DNA of 64,000 nucleotides from Hymenobacter sp. DG01 (GCF_006352025.1 NZ_CP040936.1:2418001-2482000), one strand, 5' to 3'. Positions 16,896-25,732 are shown, counted from the first letter of the stretch. Notes: generated from the sequence alone by a model not told the origin. Numbers and translations: made by a program.

Positions 16896-18023
16896 ATGGC
16901 ATTCAAAAAAATGGCTGCTCAGGCCAAGAAGACGCTAAAAACCGCTGCCCTTTCCACTTCCAAAAAGCTCTGGCGTGTTCCGCTACGTCAGGCAGAGAGC
17001 CTGGCCCTGCTGCGGGGACAGGAAATATATGATCAGCAACATCCCTCCGTGCAGTTAGCCGGCACTAGAGCAGCCAACGGGGGCAGAGCACACCACCGCC
17101 CCGAAACGCGCACTTTTGCTCCGGACCGCGTGTGGCAGGTCAGCACTGGTCGCAACGGGGTCCGCTCCCTGGCGGTGTGCCGTACCGGGGGCCTGCTTCT
17201 TAACGGCCGCACCCTGCTCGACGTTGATTTTTCTGCTGCTGCCGGCTTAATTGATATGCCCTTCAAGCGGCGCCGGGTGCACTACCCGCTGGTGGTAGCC
17301 CCCTGGCCCCACCAGTGGGCCAGCTTCTATGACTATACCACGTTCGTGGTAGCCAAGCTCTGCCGCATAGAGCAGGCCTGTGGAGCCGATATCTGGCAGC
17401 AGGCCAAAGTATGCTATCCGCTGCTACACACTCCTTTTGAGAGCGACTTCTTACATCTGCTGGGCATTCCGGCGGCCAACATCATCGACACGGCCAGCCT
17501 GTGGCACACAGAGCTGCTCACCGACTGCGCCCTAGTGGCGAACAGCCAGCAAAGCTGGTCGTCGAGCCTGGGCGACCTCGCCCTGCTGCGGGCCCGCTTT
17601 CGGCCGCAAAAGCCAGCCGTGCAACCCTGGCGGCGCTTGTATCTCTCCCGCGCGGGGCGCCGACGCGTCCTGAACGAAGGCCCCGTCAGGGTCCTTATGC
17701 AGTCATATGGCTTCGAGATAGTGGAAGATGAGCCGCGCAGCATCAGTGACCAGATTAAGCTGTTTCAGGAAGCTGCGGTTGTGGTTGCCCCCCACGGAGC
17801 AGGACTAACTAATCTGCTGTGGTGCGAGCCCGGGACCAAGGTGCTGGAGTTCTATCGGCCTAACTATTTCTACTACCTGTGTACGGCGCTCAATCTGGAA
17901 TACCAATTTTTGGTTGACTACAGCACCGGCCCGAGCAGCAACCACTGGAGCAACATGAGCCACGATATGGTAGCGCCTCTGGCGGAGCTTGAGCAGCAGC
18001 TTCAACAACTACTGCGCGACTAA
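16896..18023 (+). CDS. GT61 (DUF563) family glycosyltransferase
   Basis: A 375-residue protein with the family signature near the C-terminus, VVVAPHGAGLTNLLWCEPGTKVLEFYRP, where His-Gly-Ala-Gly and the Glu-Pro-Gly loop are typical of glycosyltransferase family 61. The N-terminal about 100 residues are basic. A central FKRRRVHYPLVVAPWPHQWASFYDYTTFVVAKL region matches the start of the DUF563 domain. No signal peptide is evident. Donor and acceptor are unknown. The divergent GT2 fusion gene and the nearby heptose kinase suggest work on a cell-surface glycan. It ends in a shared terminator. Confidence 0.87.
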   Translation: MAFKKMAAQAKKTLKTAALSTSKKLWRVPLRQAESLALLRGQEIYDQQHPSVQLAGTRAANGGRAHHRPETRTFAPDRVWQVSTGRNGVRSLAVCRTGGLLLNGRTLLDVDFSAAAGLIDMPFKRRRVHYPLVVAPWPHQWASFYDYTTFVVAKLCRIEQACGADIWQQAKVCYPLLHTPFESDFLHLLGIPAANIIDTASLWHTELLTDCALVANSQQSWSSSLGDLALLRARFRPQKPAVQPWRRLYLSRAGRRRVLNEGPVRVLMQSYGFEIVEDEPRSISDQIKLFQEAAVVVAPHGAGLTNLLWCEPGTKVLEFYRPNYFYYLCTALNLEYQFLVDYSTGPSSNHWSNMSHDMVAPLAELEQQLQQLLRD

Positions 18024-18058
18024 ACTTAACTGACCCTACCCTATCCCCTGGGCGTAAA

Positions 18059-18089
18059 AAAAAGCCTGTTGGGGTACAACAGGCTTTTT
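18059..18089. terminator. bidirectional terminator
   Basis: AAAAAGCCTGTTG and CAACAGGCTTTTT form a perfect 13-bp stem with a 5-nt loop between the convergent GT61 and recR genes. Confidence 0.9.
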
Positions 18090-18117
18090 GATTAGATGAG
18101 GGGTAGCCCACTCTGGC

Positions 18118-18732
18118 TTAGCGCGCCTGGCGCTGGCGCTCTACAATGGAGCGGCCCAGGGTAATTTCGTCGGCGTACTCCAGCTCCCCACCCATCGGGA
18201 TGCCACGGGCAATGGTGCTGACGTTCAGCTCGGGCAAGTCGCGGAGCTTGCGCGAGAGGTAGAAGGCCGTGGTGTCGCCCTCCATGGTAGGGCTGATGGC
18301 CAGAATCACCTCCCGGATTTCGGAGCCCTCCTTGGTCACGCGCTCCACCAGCGAGTCAATAGTGAGGTCAGAGGGACCGATGCCTTCAATGGGCGAAATG
18401 ACGCCGCCCAGCACGTGGTACATGCCCTGATACTGGGCCGTATTCTCAATGGCAATTACGTCGCGGATGTCGGACACTACGCACACCGTGCTCTGGTCGC
18501 GGAGCTGGTTGGCGCAGATGCTGCACTCCGGCGTATCGGAAATGTTGTGGCAGGTGTCGCAGTAACGAATCTCGAAGCGCATCTTAGCCAGGGCCTCCGC
18601 CAGGGTAGCGGTGGTATCGGCCTCAGCCTTCAGCAGGTGCAGGGCCAGGCGCAGAGCGGTTTTCTTGCCTACCCCCGGCAGCTTCGACAACTCGCCAACG
18701 GCATTTTCTATCAGTTTGGAAGGGAATTCCAT
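18118..18732 (-). CDS. recR: recombination mediator protein RecR
   Basis: Acts with RecF and RecO to load RecA on gapped single-stranded DNA. The N-terminal helix-hairpin-helix is LSKLPGVGKKTALRLALHLL. The four-Cys zinc motif is YCDTCHNISDTPECSICA, and the Toprim domain follows with VCVVSDIRDVIAIE and ILAISPTMEGDTTAFYL. The C-terminal IARGIPMGGELEYADEITLG is the conserved family end. Length of 204 residues is normal. Downstream it converges with GT61; upstream lies an inverted repeat and clpS on the same strand. Confidence 0.98.
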   Translation of the reverse strand: MEFPSKLIENAVGELSKLPGVGKKTALRLALHLLKAEADTTATLAEALAKMRFEIRYCDTCHNISDTPECSICANQLRDQSTVCVVSDIRDVIAIENTAQYQGMYHVLGGVISPIEGIGPSDLTIDSLVERVTKEGSEIREVILAISPTMEGDTTAFYLSRKLRDLPELNVSTIARGIPMGGELEYADEITLGRSIVERQRQAR

Positions 18733-18757
18733 TCAGGTCAGGAAGAGGGTAAAAGAA

Positions 18758-18849
18758 CTGTCATCCGGGGCTTGCACCTGGTTATCAGGGGGCCCGAATC
18801 TAAACAACGATTCCTACCTGATAGGTCCTTCGCAAGCGCAGGATGACAG
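18758..18849. repeat. imperfect inverted repeat, GTCATCC family
   Basis: CTGTCATCCGGGGCTTGC (18758-18775) pairs with GCAAGCGCAGGATGACAG (18832-18849), with a few mismatches, around a 56-bp centre. It lies between clpS and recR and belongs to the same family as the repeats at 39396 and 49714. Confidence 0.6.
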
Positions 18850-18869
18850 ATTTTTTCGGTGGCTACTGC

Positions 18870-19151
18870 CTACACTACGTCAGCCGAAATTCCCCGGTCG
18901 TGGATGGCGGTGCACATGCCGGCCAACTCGTCGTAGGCGCCGTGCTTTACGGTACACTGCCCTTTGTAATGAATAAGCAGCGTGCACTGCTCGGCTTGCT
19001 CAGGCTCGTGTCCGCACACGTCCATCAGGGTTTTGATGACGTGGTCGAAGGTATTGATGTCATCGTTGTACACGACCAGGTCGCGCACGTCAATGGTTTC
19101 CTCCAGGAGCAGAACGTCCTCGTCGTACTCGATTTGCGGTTTGCTGTTCAT
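18870..19151 (-). CDS. clpS: ATP-dependent Clp protease adaptor ClpS
   Basis: Adaptor of 93 residues that delivers N-degron substrates to the ClpAP or ClpCP protease. VVYNDDINTFDHVIKTLMDVCGH matches the N-degron-binding core (YNDDxNTFxxV), and KGQCTVKHGAYDELAGMCTAIHDRGISADV is the C-terminal half with the conserved Cys/Val and Glu positions. The first about 25 residues are the flexible acidic leader. The start at MNSKPQIEYD was chosen as family-like, since the frame extends further upstream into non-conserved sequence. No Clp ATPase gene is nearby. Confidence 0.93.
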   Translation of the reverse strand: MNSKPQIEYDEDVLLLEETIDVRDLVVYNDDINTFDHVIKTLMDVCGHEPEQAEQCTLLIHYKGQCTVKHGAYDELAGMCTAIHDRGISADVV

Positions 19152-19454
19152 GGCACAAAAATACGGAGAAGCGGGCAAAAAGCCGGGTTCCATTGTCCGG
19201 ACAGGTGTAGTATAACCCGTTGAGGGGCTGAATCGTTTCCGGATTTCAGGAAGATTACAACCGAAGGCGCCCTCTCCTACCCCCCTGCTCTGCCGTAAGG
19301 CCGGCGGGCAAAAGAACGGGCCGCCGTAATTTCGGCTTGCCAATGTATGCCGGCCGGAGCAGCCGCAACGCTGCCTTATCCAGGGGGCGGCCTGCGCCGT
19401 ACTGGCTTAACGTCCGTTGCCGGGCTCCTCACTTACCCTCAGCACCCGCATTCA

Positions 19455-20012
19455 ATGCCCGTTCCATCTGCCGAATTCAAGCGCGCCCTCAAACGTCTGT
19501 CGGATAAAGAAAAAGAAGCGCTGCTGCTGCGTGCCGCCCGCCGCGACGCCGAGCTCTACGACACCCTCAGCTTCGAGCTGCTTCCCGACGTAACAACGGA
19601 AACCATTTTTGAGCAGGCCTCCGACCAGATTCATGAGCTGTTCGCGGTGGGCGCTACTGGCCGCCTGCTCAACCGTAGCCTCACCAAAGCCCTGCAGAAA
19701 GCCACCAAGGAAGTAGCACGCGCCCGCCGCATCACCAAAGACAAGCGCCTGGAAGTGGACCTGAACCTGTACACCCTACGCCATATCTTCGAGAACTACA
19801 CGGGGCAGTTTGAGAGCGTGTACGCGGGCTTCTACACCAGCACGGCCCGGCTGGCGGCCCGCACGGCCCAGCTGATTCTACAGAACCTGCACGAAGACCT
19901 GTGGCTGGAGTACAAGGCGGAAATAGATGATTTTCTGCAGCAGCTGCACGCCCGCACCAAAAGCCGCAGCCTCAAATTTGAACTGCCCCGCGAGTTGGAG
20001 CTGCCGGAGTAG
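19455..20012 (+). CDS. conserved hypothetical helical protein
   Basis: I do not recognise this 185-residue protein. It is charged and almost wholly helical by composition, with no signal peptide or membrane segment, so it is probably cytoplasmic. It contains LKRLSDKEKEALLLRAARRD near the start and a basic central region, KALQKATKEVARARRITKDK (about 75-95), which could bind nucleic acid. The start is set at MPVPSAEFKR, because the upstream frame is Pro/Gly-rich and unlike protein. It is a single gene, divergent from clpS and followed by a terminator. Confidence 0.7.
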   Translation: MPVPSAEFKRALKRLSDKEKEALLLRAARRDAELYDTLSFELLPDVTTETIFEQASDQIHELFAVGATGRLLNRSLTKALQKATKEVARARRITKDKRLEVDLNLYTLRHIFENYTGQFESVYAGFYTSTARLAARTAQLILQNLHEDLWLEYKAEIDDFLQQLHARTKSRSLKFELPRELELPE

Positions 20013-20046
20013 GTAGGGGTAGTTGGATGAAGGAAGTGTAGCATGA

Positions 20047-20080
20047 AAAAGGCCCCGCCGCAGTTGCGACGGGGCCTTTT
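20047..20080. terminator. bidirectional terminator
   Basis: AAAAGGCCCCG and CGGGGCCTTTT form a perfect stem, extended inside by CCGCAGTTGCG, between the convergent hypothetical and yceI genes. Confidence 0.9.
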
Positions 20081-20133
20081 GATAGAATAGTGGGCATTCG
20101 GTGCTTTATGCCAACTACCCAAAATCAACTACA

Positions 20134-20781
20134 TTACTTCTTGGCAATAACGTTGAAGCTCATCGTGAAGTCATCCATGATGGCTTTGTCGCCGATGCTC
20201 TCGAAGAACGACTTCGAGCCGTACTTGATGTCGAACTTGGTGCGGTCGATGGTAGCCGTGCCGCTGGCCGAAGCCACGCCGTTTTTCACGCCTACTTTGG
20301 CCGGGAAGGAAATAGACTTAGTGATACCCTTGATGGTCAGGTCGCCGGTTACGGTGGCGTTGTTGCCGTTGGCGTCGCCTTTCAGCGGAGCCAGGCTAGT
20401 GATTTTGAAGGTAGCCGTGGGATACTTATCAATGCTGAAGAAGTCGTCGGAGCGGAAGTGGCCTACCAGCTTGTCGTTGTATTCCTTCTCCTTGATGTCC
20501 TCTACTTTCAGTGAGTTCATGTCCACCAGGAAAGTGCCGCCCACAATCTGGTTGCCGCGCACCAGCACATCACCTTCCTTGAACTGAATGGTGCCGTTGT
20601 GCTGGCCGGTTACTTTTTTGCCTACCCAGCCCAGGGTGCTTAGCTGGGGCTGCACGGCGTAGCTGGCAGCGGCGGCCTTCTCAGTGCCGGGGTTGGTTTT
20701 CTTAACGGCAGGCTTTTGGGCGAAGGCCGGGGCCGCAAACAGGGAAGCAGCCAGCAGAGCCGGCAGAATCATTTTTTTCAT
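20134..20781 (-). CDS. YceI family periplasmic lipid-binding-like protein
   Basis: Secreted protein of 215 residues with a clear signal peptide (MKKMILPALLAASLFAAPAFAQ, cleavage near 21-22). The YceI lipocalin-like beta barrel follows: LSTLGWVGKKVTGQHNGTIQF at its start, GGTFLVDMNSL, DKLVGHFRSDDFFSIDKYPTATFK and GDLTIKGITKSISFP. Members bind isoprenoid-type lipids in a long pocket. It lies 50 bp after a marR-type gene on the same strand, so the two probably form an operon under the promoter at 21311-21341. Confidence 0.94.
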   Translation of the reverse strand: MKKMILPALLAASLFAAPAFAQKPAVKKTNPGTEKAAAASYAVQPQLSTLGWVGKKVTGQHNGTIQFKEGDVLVRGNQIVGGTFLVDMNSLKVEDIKEKEYNDKLVGHFRSDDFFSIDKYPTATFKITSLAPLKGDANGNNATVTGDLTIKGITKSISFPAKVGVKNGVASASGTATIDRTKFDIKYGSKSFFESIGDKAIMDDFTMSFNVIAKK

Positions 20782-20831
20782 GGCGTTATCAACAAAAAGA
20801 GAAAAGGGACAAGAGAAGGGGCCTGAATGCA

Positions 20832-21281
20832 TCAGGCCCGAATTTTATCGAGCAGGTCGCTGAGCTGGGCGGCTTCCTGGGCACTGAGGTTCTGCAGGCT
20901 GGTACCCTGCGCCTCCATCACCGCATCCAGGCGCTGCAGCAGCTCCAGCCCCTCCTCGGTGATGCGGATATCCACAGCCCGACGGTTGCTGGGGCACACT
21001 TTGCGCGTTACCAGCGCCTTAGCTTCCAGCTTATCCACAATGCGCGAGGCATTGCTGGTTTTGTCGAGCATGCGCTCAATCAGCAGGTTTACGGTAGCCG
21101 GCTTAGGATGCTGCCCGCGCAGAATCCGCAGGATATTGAATTGGGGCAGCGTCAGGCCGTATTCCTTGAACATGGCACTCTGGCGCAGCTGCAGCCAGCC
21201 AGCCGTGAATACCAGGTTAATGTATGCTTTCTGGTAGTCGTCTTTGAAAGCCGACTGCTTGATTTCGTCTTCTATCTTCAT
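20832..21281 (-). CDS. MarR family transcriptional regulator
   Basis: Winged helix-turn-helix dimeric repressor of 149 residues. LTLPQFNILRILRGQHPKPATVNLLIERMLDKTSNASRIVDKLEAKALVTRKVCPSNRRAVDIRITEEGLELL is the MarR domain, with the recognition helix around NASRIVDKLE and the wing at CPSNRRAVDI. Start at MKIEDEIKQS; upstream codons lie within the promoter. It is followed by yceI 50 bp downstream. An inverted repeat around its own promoter suggests autoregulation of the pair. The single Cys in the wing could be redox-sensitive, but this is speculation. Confidence 0.92.
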   Translation of the reverse strand: MKIEDEIKQSAFKDDYQKAYINLVFTAGWLQLRQSAMFKEYGLTLPQFNILRILRGQHPKPATVNLLIERMLDKTSNASRIVDKLEAKALVTRKVCPSNRRAVDIRITEEGLELLQRLDAVMEAQGTSLQNLSAQEAAQLSDLLDKIRA

Positions 21282-21301
21282 GGGCCGTGGGAAAAAGCCG
21301 A

Positions 21302-21347
21302 ATGGTGCTGCAAATATATGTACATACATTTAATGTTGCAACACCAT
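21302..21347 (-). promoter_or_regulatory. marR-yceI promoter with operator-like inverted repeat
   Basis: On the minus strand TTG (21339-21341) and TATATTTG (21311-21318) are 20 bp apart, an excellent Bacteroidota promoter. Arms ATGGTGTTGCA and TGCAGCACCAT (one mismatch in 11) enclose it exactly. Between the boxes lies TATGTACATA, a perfect 10-bp palindrome, and TGTTGCAACA covers the -33 side. Any of these could bind MarR. Confidence 0.7.
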
Positions 21348-21474
21348 TGCTTGTATCCCGTAAAATAATTTCTGCTACCCCATGTTTTGCCTCCATGGTG
21401 CGGGGCAGGGGTGTCAGAACGCGGCGGGGCGAATACCGTACACAGGCGGGTATTCAGCTCCTACCCTACGCCCC

Positions 21475-22062
21475 ATGAAAAACCTCGTGCTTCTGCCCGC
21501 TCTGGCTTTTAGCTTACTTACCGCTTCCGCAGCCCTGGCCCAGGGCGGTGCTCCCTCCGGCGTGGCCGGGCCGGTGGCTACCAACCCCTCCGATAGGTTT
21601 ATGCTGCAGAACGGCGAGGTAGTACTGGTTCAGGGCAAGCGCCCTACGCCGCTTACCAAAAACGTGCTACTTTCTAACGGCACGAAAATTAATTATAAGA
21701 GTGGTATTGTGGAGCTGCCAGGTGGCAAAATCACGACTTTGAAAGAAGGCGACTACGTGCGCCCCAACGGTGATATTGTGTTTGCTACCCCGGCCAGCGC
21801 CGCCCAGTCCCGCGGCGACAACTCGGTGCCGGCCACGGCCAAGTTCGAAACCTACCTCGATCCGCGCCCGTCCCCGGCTACCCCCGCCGCCATGGAAAGC
21901 CGCCTTTCAGAGATGAACAATAAAATCAGCCTCATGGCCGAAAAGATTCAGCTGCTGAATCAGAAAATCAGTGTACTCAGCAGCAACTCCCAGCGCCCCG
22001 CCGATACCGCCGCTCTGGATAAGCAGATTGAGGCCATTGACGCCAAGCTGAAAAGCAACTAA
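21475..22062 (+). CDS. secreted DUF6799-like protein with C-terminal coiled coil
   Basis: A 195-residue protein with a signal peptide (MKNLVLLPALAFSLLTASAALAQ). Residues about 45-100 hold two similar strand-rich units, FMLQNGEVVLVQGKRPTPLTKNVLLSNGT and YKSGIVELPGGKITTLKEGDYVRPNG, the pattern of the DUF6799 domain common in Hymenobacter. The C-terminal about 60 residues (ESRLSEMNNKISLMAEKIQLLNQKI) are a heptad coiled coil. The function is unknown and an envelope location is likely. Single gene with its own terminator. Confidence 0.72.
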   Translation: MKNLVLLPALAFSLLTASAALAQGGAPSGVAGPVATNPSDRFMLQNGEVVLVQGKRPTPLTKNVLLSNGTKINYKSGIVELPGGKITTLKEGDYVRPNGDIVFATPASAAQSRGDNSVPATAKFETYLDPRPSPATPAAMESRLSEMNNKISLMAEKIQLLNQKISVLSSNSQRPADTAALDKQIEAIDAKLKSN

Positions 22063-22088
22063 ATAAGTGATTAAATGAGAGTATCTAT

Positions 22089-22120
22089 GCCCCCGGTGTT
22101 TGCTCATCGGGGGCTTTGTG
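22089..22120 (+). terminator. Rho-independent terminator
   Basis: GCCCCCGGTG and CATCGGGGGC form a 10-bp stem (one G-T pair) with a 6-nt loop and then TTTGTG, 26 bp after the DUF6799-like gene. Confidence 0.75.
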
Positions 22121-22189
22121 CTTGTATCGGGGGTAGGAAGCTGCCGCGGCGTAGCCTCATCCTCCCCCTCTTATTACTCAGCTACTCGG

Positions 22190-23197
22190 TTACTTCGTTA
22201 CTCTCAGGTGCCCGTTTTCTTCCTGTACCAGGCCAAAAGGCTCGTTTTGCACGATCAGAAAGCCATCCAGGTCGCACACGTCGGCCAGGGCACTGACCTG
22301 CAGGGCCGAGCGGATGCCCAGCGAGGTTTCCACCATGCAGCCCAGCATGGTTTGCAGTCCGTGGGCACGGGTTTCACGCAGAATGCGCAGTCCGTTGAGG
22401 TAGCCGCCCGCCTTCATCAGCTTCATGTTTACGCCATCGAACTGCCGGGCGATATCCGTAAAGTCAGCCGCGTCGGTTACCGATTCATCGGCGAATACGG
22501 GCACGCCCAGGCGGCCTTTCAGGTAGCGGTAGTCGGGGGCACAGGCCGCGGGTAGGGGCTGCTCCAGCAGACGGGCGCGCAGGCCCGGCAGTTGCCGGAT
22601 GCGCTCCCAGCTTCGCAGCAGGCTATCGGCATCAGGCCAGGCTTCGTTACCGTCGATGAGCAGCTGGTGGCCCGGCAGCAGGCGTGTTACTTCACGCAGC
22701 AGCTCCAGGGCGCCCTCCTGATTTACCTTTATTTTTAGCTGCGGAAATCGTTTCAGCCCCTGGGCCTGCACAAACTCAGCCACCGCTCCCGGCTCCATAA
22801 TGGGTAGGGTGCAGGCCGTGGGCACCTGCCGGGCCGGTGCGGCAAGGCCCAGCCACTCGGATACCTGCTGCCCGGCCCGGACCGCCTCCCAGTGCACAAA
22901 CGCCGACTCCAGCGCGAAGCGCAGCGCGTAGGTCGGGGGCTGGTTGGTGAGCAAACAAGTGAGTTCCGGCAGCGAGGTGCACTGCCCCAGTCCCGCCCGT
23001 TGCAGCCCTGCAAACTCGGCCTGCAGGCCCTCCGGGGTTTCGCCGTAGCGTACGTTGGGAGCGGCCTCGCCCAGGCCGTAGCTACCATTGCCCTCCACCC
23101 GCACCAGCAGGTTGGTTTTGGTGGTGGAAGCATTGCGCGAGATTTTCCAGGTGTAGCGCAGTGGCAGCACAAGCGGGGTGAGGGTCCAGGCGGGCAT
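22190..23197 (-). CDS. dipeptide epimerase (enolase superfamily, muconate-lactonizing subgroup)
   Basis: A 335-residue enzyme related to L-Ala-D/L-Glu epimerase, which recycles murein dipeptides. The capping domain is at the N-terminus and the barrel carries the full catalytic set: the KxK motif in QLKIKVN, metal ligands Asp in LIDGNEAW, Glu in LEQPLP and Asp in FADES, and the second base Lys in NMKLMKAGG. The final barrel strand is TMLGCMVETSLG, close to the GCMxES motif of dipeptide epimerases. The related o-succinylbenzoate synthase is less likely, given this motif. The start was set at MPAWTLTPL, just after a TATCTTTC box on the minus strand. Confidence 0.87.
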   Translation of the reverse strand: MPAWTLTPLVLPLRYTWKISRNASTTKTNLLVRVEGNGSYGLGEAAPNVRYGETPEGLQAEFAGLQRAGLGQCTSLPELTCLLTNQPPTYALRFALESAFVHWEAVRAGQQVSEWLGLAAPARQVPTACTLPIMEPGAVAEFVQAQGLKRFPQLKIKVNQEGALELLREVTRLLPGHQLLIDGNEAWPDADSLLRSWERIRQLPGLRARLLEQPLPAACAPDYRYLKGRLGVPVFADESVTDAADFTDIARQFDGVNMKLMKAGGYLNGLRILRETRAHGLQTMLGCMVETSLGIRSALQVSALADVCDLDGFLIVQNEPFGLVQEENGHLRVTK

Positions 23198-23332
23198 AAA
23201 ACCAGAGGGAGTTTTGGCGAAAGATAACCCGAGAATACATGCCTGGGGCGTCGAGCCGGGCGGCAGGACAGTGCTTTTTACCGGGCGGCTGGGCCGCGGC
23301 GGCAGGGTAGTCCTTACTCCGCCGCAGAAGCC

Positions 23333-23340
23333 TATCTTTG
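23333..23340 (+). promoter_or_regulatory. -7 element before the dicarboxylate symporter
   Basis: TATCTTTG followed by CGGC lies 40 nt before the ATG at 23381. No clear TTG is seen at -33. Confidence 0.45.
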
Positions 23341-23380
23341 CGGCATTCCCGCTACCCCCTTTTCCCCCGAATTGCCGCGC

Positions 23381-24802
23381 ATGAAGTTTTCGCGACTCGC
23401 CCCCCTTGTTCTTATCCTGTTTCTGGTAGCCGCCGTACTCACGGCCGCTACGGCCCAGGGCTGGCTTACGCTGGACCCGGTTATTGCCATGGCCGCCCGT
23501 TGGCTGGCTATTCTGTCGGCCATAGCGCTGGCCGTGCAGCGCCGCTCCATCACGTTCTGGATTGTGGTGAGCATGCTGGTCGGTGCCGAAATCGGCCACG
23601 ACTTTCCTACCCAGGCCGTGCAGTTGAAAGTGCTCAGCGACGTGTTCCTGCGGCTGGTGAAAACCATTATTGCCCCGCTGGTATTCGCCACCCTAGTAGT
23701 GGGCATTGCCGGCCACGCCGATCTGAAGCAGGTGGGCAAGATGGGCCTGAAGGCGCTGATTTACTTTGAAGTAGTTACTACGTTCGCACTCTTTATCGGG
23801 CTGGGGGCCATCAACCTGACCCGGGCCGGTGAGGGCGTGGACCGCAGCGGCATTGCCGCCGATACCGAGAAGCTGGAAACCGTTAAGCAAACCACCGCCG
23901 ACATTATCCTGCACATCTTCCCCGAGAACATTGCTAAATCGGTGGCCGAAGGGCAGGTTCTGCAGGTGGTGGTGTTTGCCATCATCTTCGCCATTGGCCT
24001 GGCTATGGTGCACCAAAAGCACCGCCAGCCCCTGCTGCAGGTAACCGAGAGCCTCTCGGAGGTGATGTTCAAGTTCACTAACGTGGTGATGTTCTTCGCC
24101 CCATTCGGGGTAGGCGGCGCTCTGGCATACACGGTAGGCAAAATGGGCTTTGCCCCCTTGTTGAACGCCTTTAAGCTGCTGCTCACGCTGTATGGCGCCC
24201 TGGCCGCTTTCGTGCTGCTGGTGCTGGTGCCCATTGCCCTGATTGCCCGCATTCCGCTCAAGCGCTTCGTGCAGGCCATTACCGAACCCGTAAGCATTGC
24301 CTTTGCCACTACCTCCTCGGAGGCCGCCCTTCCCCGGGCCATGGAAGCCATGGAAAGTATTGGCGTACCGCGCCGCATCGTAGCCTTCGTAATGCCCACG
24401 GGCTACTCGTTCAACCTCGACGGCACCACGCTTTACCTCTCACTGGCGGCCGTATTTGTGGCCCAGGCAGCGGGTGTGGAGCTGTCGTTTGGGCAGCAGC
24501 TCGTGATGGTGTTCACCTTGATGCTGACATCGAAGGGGGTAGCCGGCGTGCCACGCGCCTCCCTGGTAATTCTGCTGGCTACGGTGGCTTCATTTAACCT
24601 GCCGGCATGGCCTGTGTTCATCATCCTGGGCATTGATGCCCTGATGGACATGGCCCGCACTGCCGTAAACGTGATGGGCAACTGCCTGGCTACGGCCGTG
24701 GTAGCCCGCTGGGAAGGCGAGTTCGTGGACAACTTCGTGGCCCCCGACCCGGTTTTGGACTTGGCCGAGGCCGACAGCAGCCTGAGCCAGCACGCCCACT
24801 AG
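23381..24802 (+). CDS. dicarboxylate/amino acid:cation symporter (DAACS family)
   Basis: Inner-membrane Na+ or H+-coupled transporter of 473 residues for C4-dicarboxylates or glutamate, related to GltP/DctA. FLRLVKTIIAPLVFATLVVGIAG is the early family signature. AFATTSSEAALPRAM is hairpin 1, FVMPTGYSFNLDGTTLYLSLA carries the conserved NLDGT in TM7, and TSKGVAGVPRASLVIL is hairpin 2. ALMDMARTAVNVMGNCLATAV contains the substrate-binding Asp/Arg/Asn of TM8; Arg here suggests acidic substrates. The ATG was preferred to an in-frame TTG 9 nt upstream. Confidence 0.95.
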   Translation: MKFSRLAPLVLILFLVAAVLTAATAQGWLTLDPVIAMAARWLAILSAIALAVQRRSITFWIVVSMLVGAEIGHDFPTQAVQLKVLSDVFLRLVKTIIAPLVFATLVVGIAGHADLKQVGKMGLKALIYFEVVTTFALFIGLGAINLTRAGEGVDRSGIAADTEKLETVKQTTADIILHIFPENIAKSVAEGQVLQVVVFAIIFAIGLAMVHQKHRQPLLQVTESLSEVMFKFTNVVMFFAPFGVGGALAYTVGKMGFAPLLNAFKLLLTLYGALAAFVLLVLVPIALIARIPLKRFVQAITEPVSIAFATTSSEAALPRAMEAMESIGVPRRIVAFVMPTGYSFNLDGTTLYLSLAAVFVAQAAGVELSFGQQLVMVFTLMLTSKGVAGVPRASLVILLATVASFNLPAWPVFIILGIDALMDMARTAVNVMGNCLATAVVARWEGEFVDNFVAPDPVLDLAEADSSLSQHAH

Positions 24803-25060
24803 GCCCGGTCTTTTTTAAGTCCAAAGCAGGCACTCCGCCCTGCACGGAATAACTGCCTGAATACCTTGCCCTTCTTTATGAGAGGCAAGGTATTTTGCAT
24901 TTACTCAATACTGATTTACATCCTGCGCATAGGCCTAATAATTATAGAAGAAAAATCATATATTTTAATTGTAAATCATAAATCAAATTGTGCTTTTCTG
25001 GCGTTCCTGTGCTGTAATTTTGAAATTCCGCTGTGCGGCAGGACTCTGATTGTGTTACAT

Positions 25061-25732
25061 ATGCTTCGTTCTTACTCTTATGTATTTCTGGCGTTAGCCG
25101 GCCTGGGCCTGGCTAGCTGTAAATCCACGGAGAAGGCCGTGTTCCGGGCCATTCGCTCCAACAACTCGGTGGCGCTCGGTCGGCTGCCCCAGTTGGAAGC
25201 GGTAGTGGAGCCTGGTCCGCTGAACACCACCGAGGGCGCCTATCCCGACGACGCCAGCAAGGTGTTCCGGCAGGAGCTGTCATTCCACCTGGCCGAAGCC
25301 CAGCCCGACACCGTGAAGTACGGCTACGCCAAGCTGCTGGTAACCCAGGCCCAGGTGCAGCGCACCGGCCGCGCCCTGCAGGCCTTCCAGATGCTGACGC
25401 TGATGACGCCCAGCCTACTGGGCATGCCTCTGGAGTGGTACCGCACCAACGTGAAAGCCGAAGTGCAAATCATAGATTCCAAGGGCGAAGTGGTGCGTAC
25501 CTACACCGGCGCCGGCCGCAGCAAGGTGCGCGTGGCCATGTACCACGGCTACAGCCAGACCAAAGCCGCCCGCCTCTCCGACGTGCAGGCCCTGCGCCTG
25601 GCCCTGGACCAGATCCGGCCCCAGCTGGACGCCGATGCTGATACCCTGCGTCAGCAGCTGGCTACTTCGGGGCCGCTGGAGGAAATCATTGGTCAATCGG
25701 CCCATTCCGCTGACTCCAGCGGCGTTAACTAA
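25061..25732 (+). CDS. putative lipoprotein, function unknown
   Basis: A 223-residue protein starting with a lipoprotein signal peptide: basic start, hydrophobic core and lipobox LASC (Cys at about 20). Mature sequence has a strand-helix mix with KYGYAKLLVTQAQVQ, LEWYRTNVKAEVQIIDSKGEVVRTYTGAG and a helical C-terminus. The middle looks like a small envelope domain that I cannot name. The start was fixed by the signal peptide; the preceding 190 bp in the same frame are AT-rich and unlike coding sequence. A terminator follows. Confidence 0.7.
   Translation: MLRSYSYVFLALAGLGLASCKSTEKAVFRAIRSNNSVALGRLPQLEAVVEPGPLNTTEGAYPDDASKVFRQELSFHLAEAQPDTVKYGYAKLLVTQAQVQRTGRALQAFQMLTLMTPSLLGMPLEWYRTNVKAEVQIIDSKGEVVRTYTGAGRSKVRVAMYHGYSQTKAARLSDVQALRLALDQIRPQLDADADTLRQQLATSGPLEEIIGQSAHSADSSGVN

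Noticed and set aside
18733..18869. possible small gene in the recR-clpS gap
   Set aside because: The gap is an inverted repeat with no start codon or codon pattern supporting a protein.
24866..25060. N-terminal extension of the lipoprotein gene
   Set aside because: AT-rich, atypical codons, and the lipoprotein signal begins cleanly at 25061.
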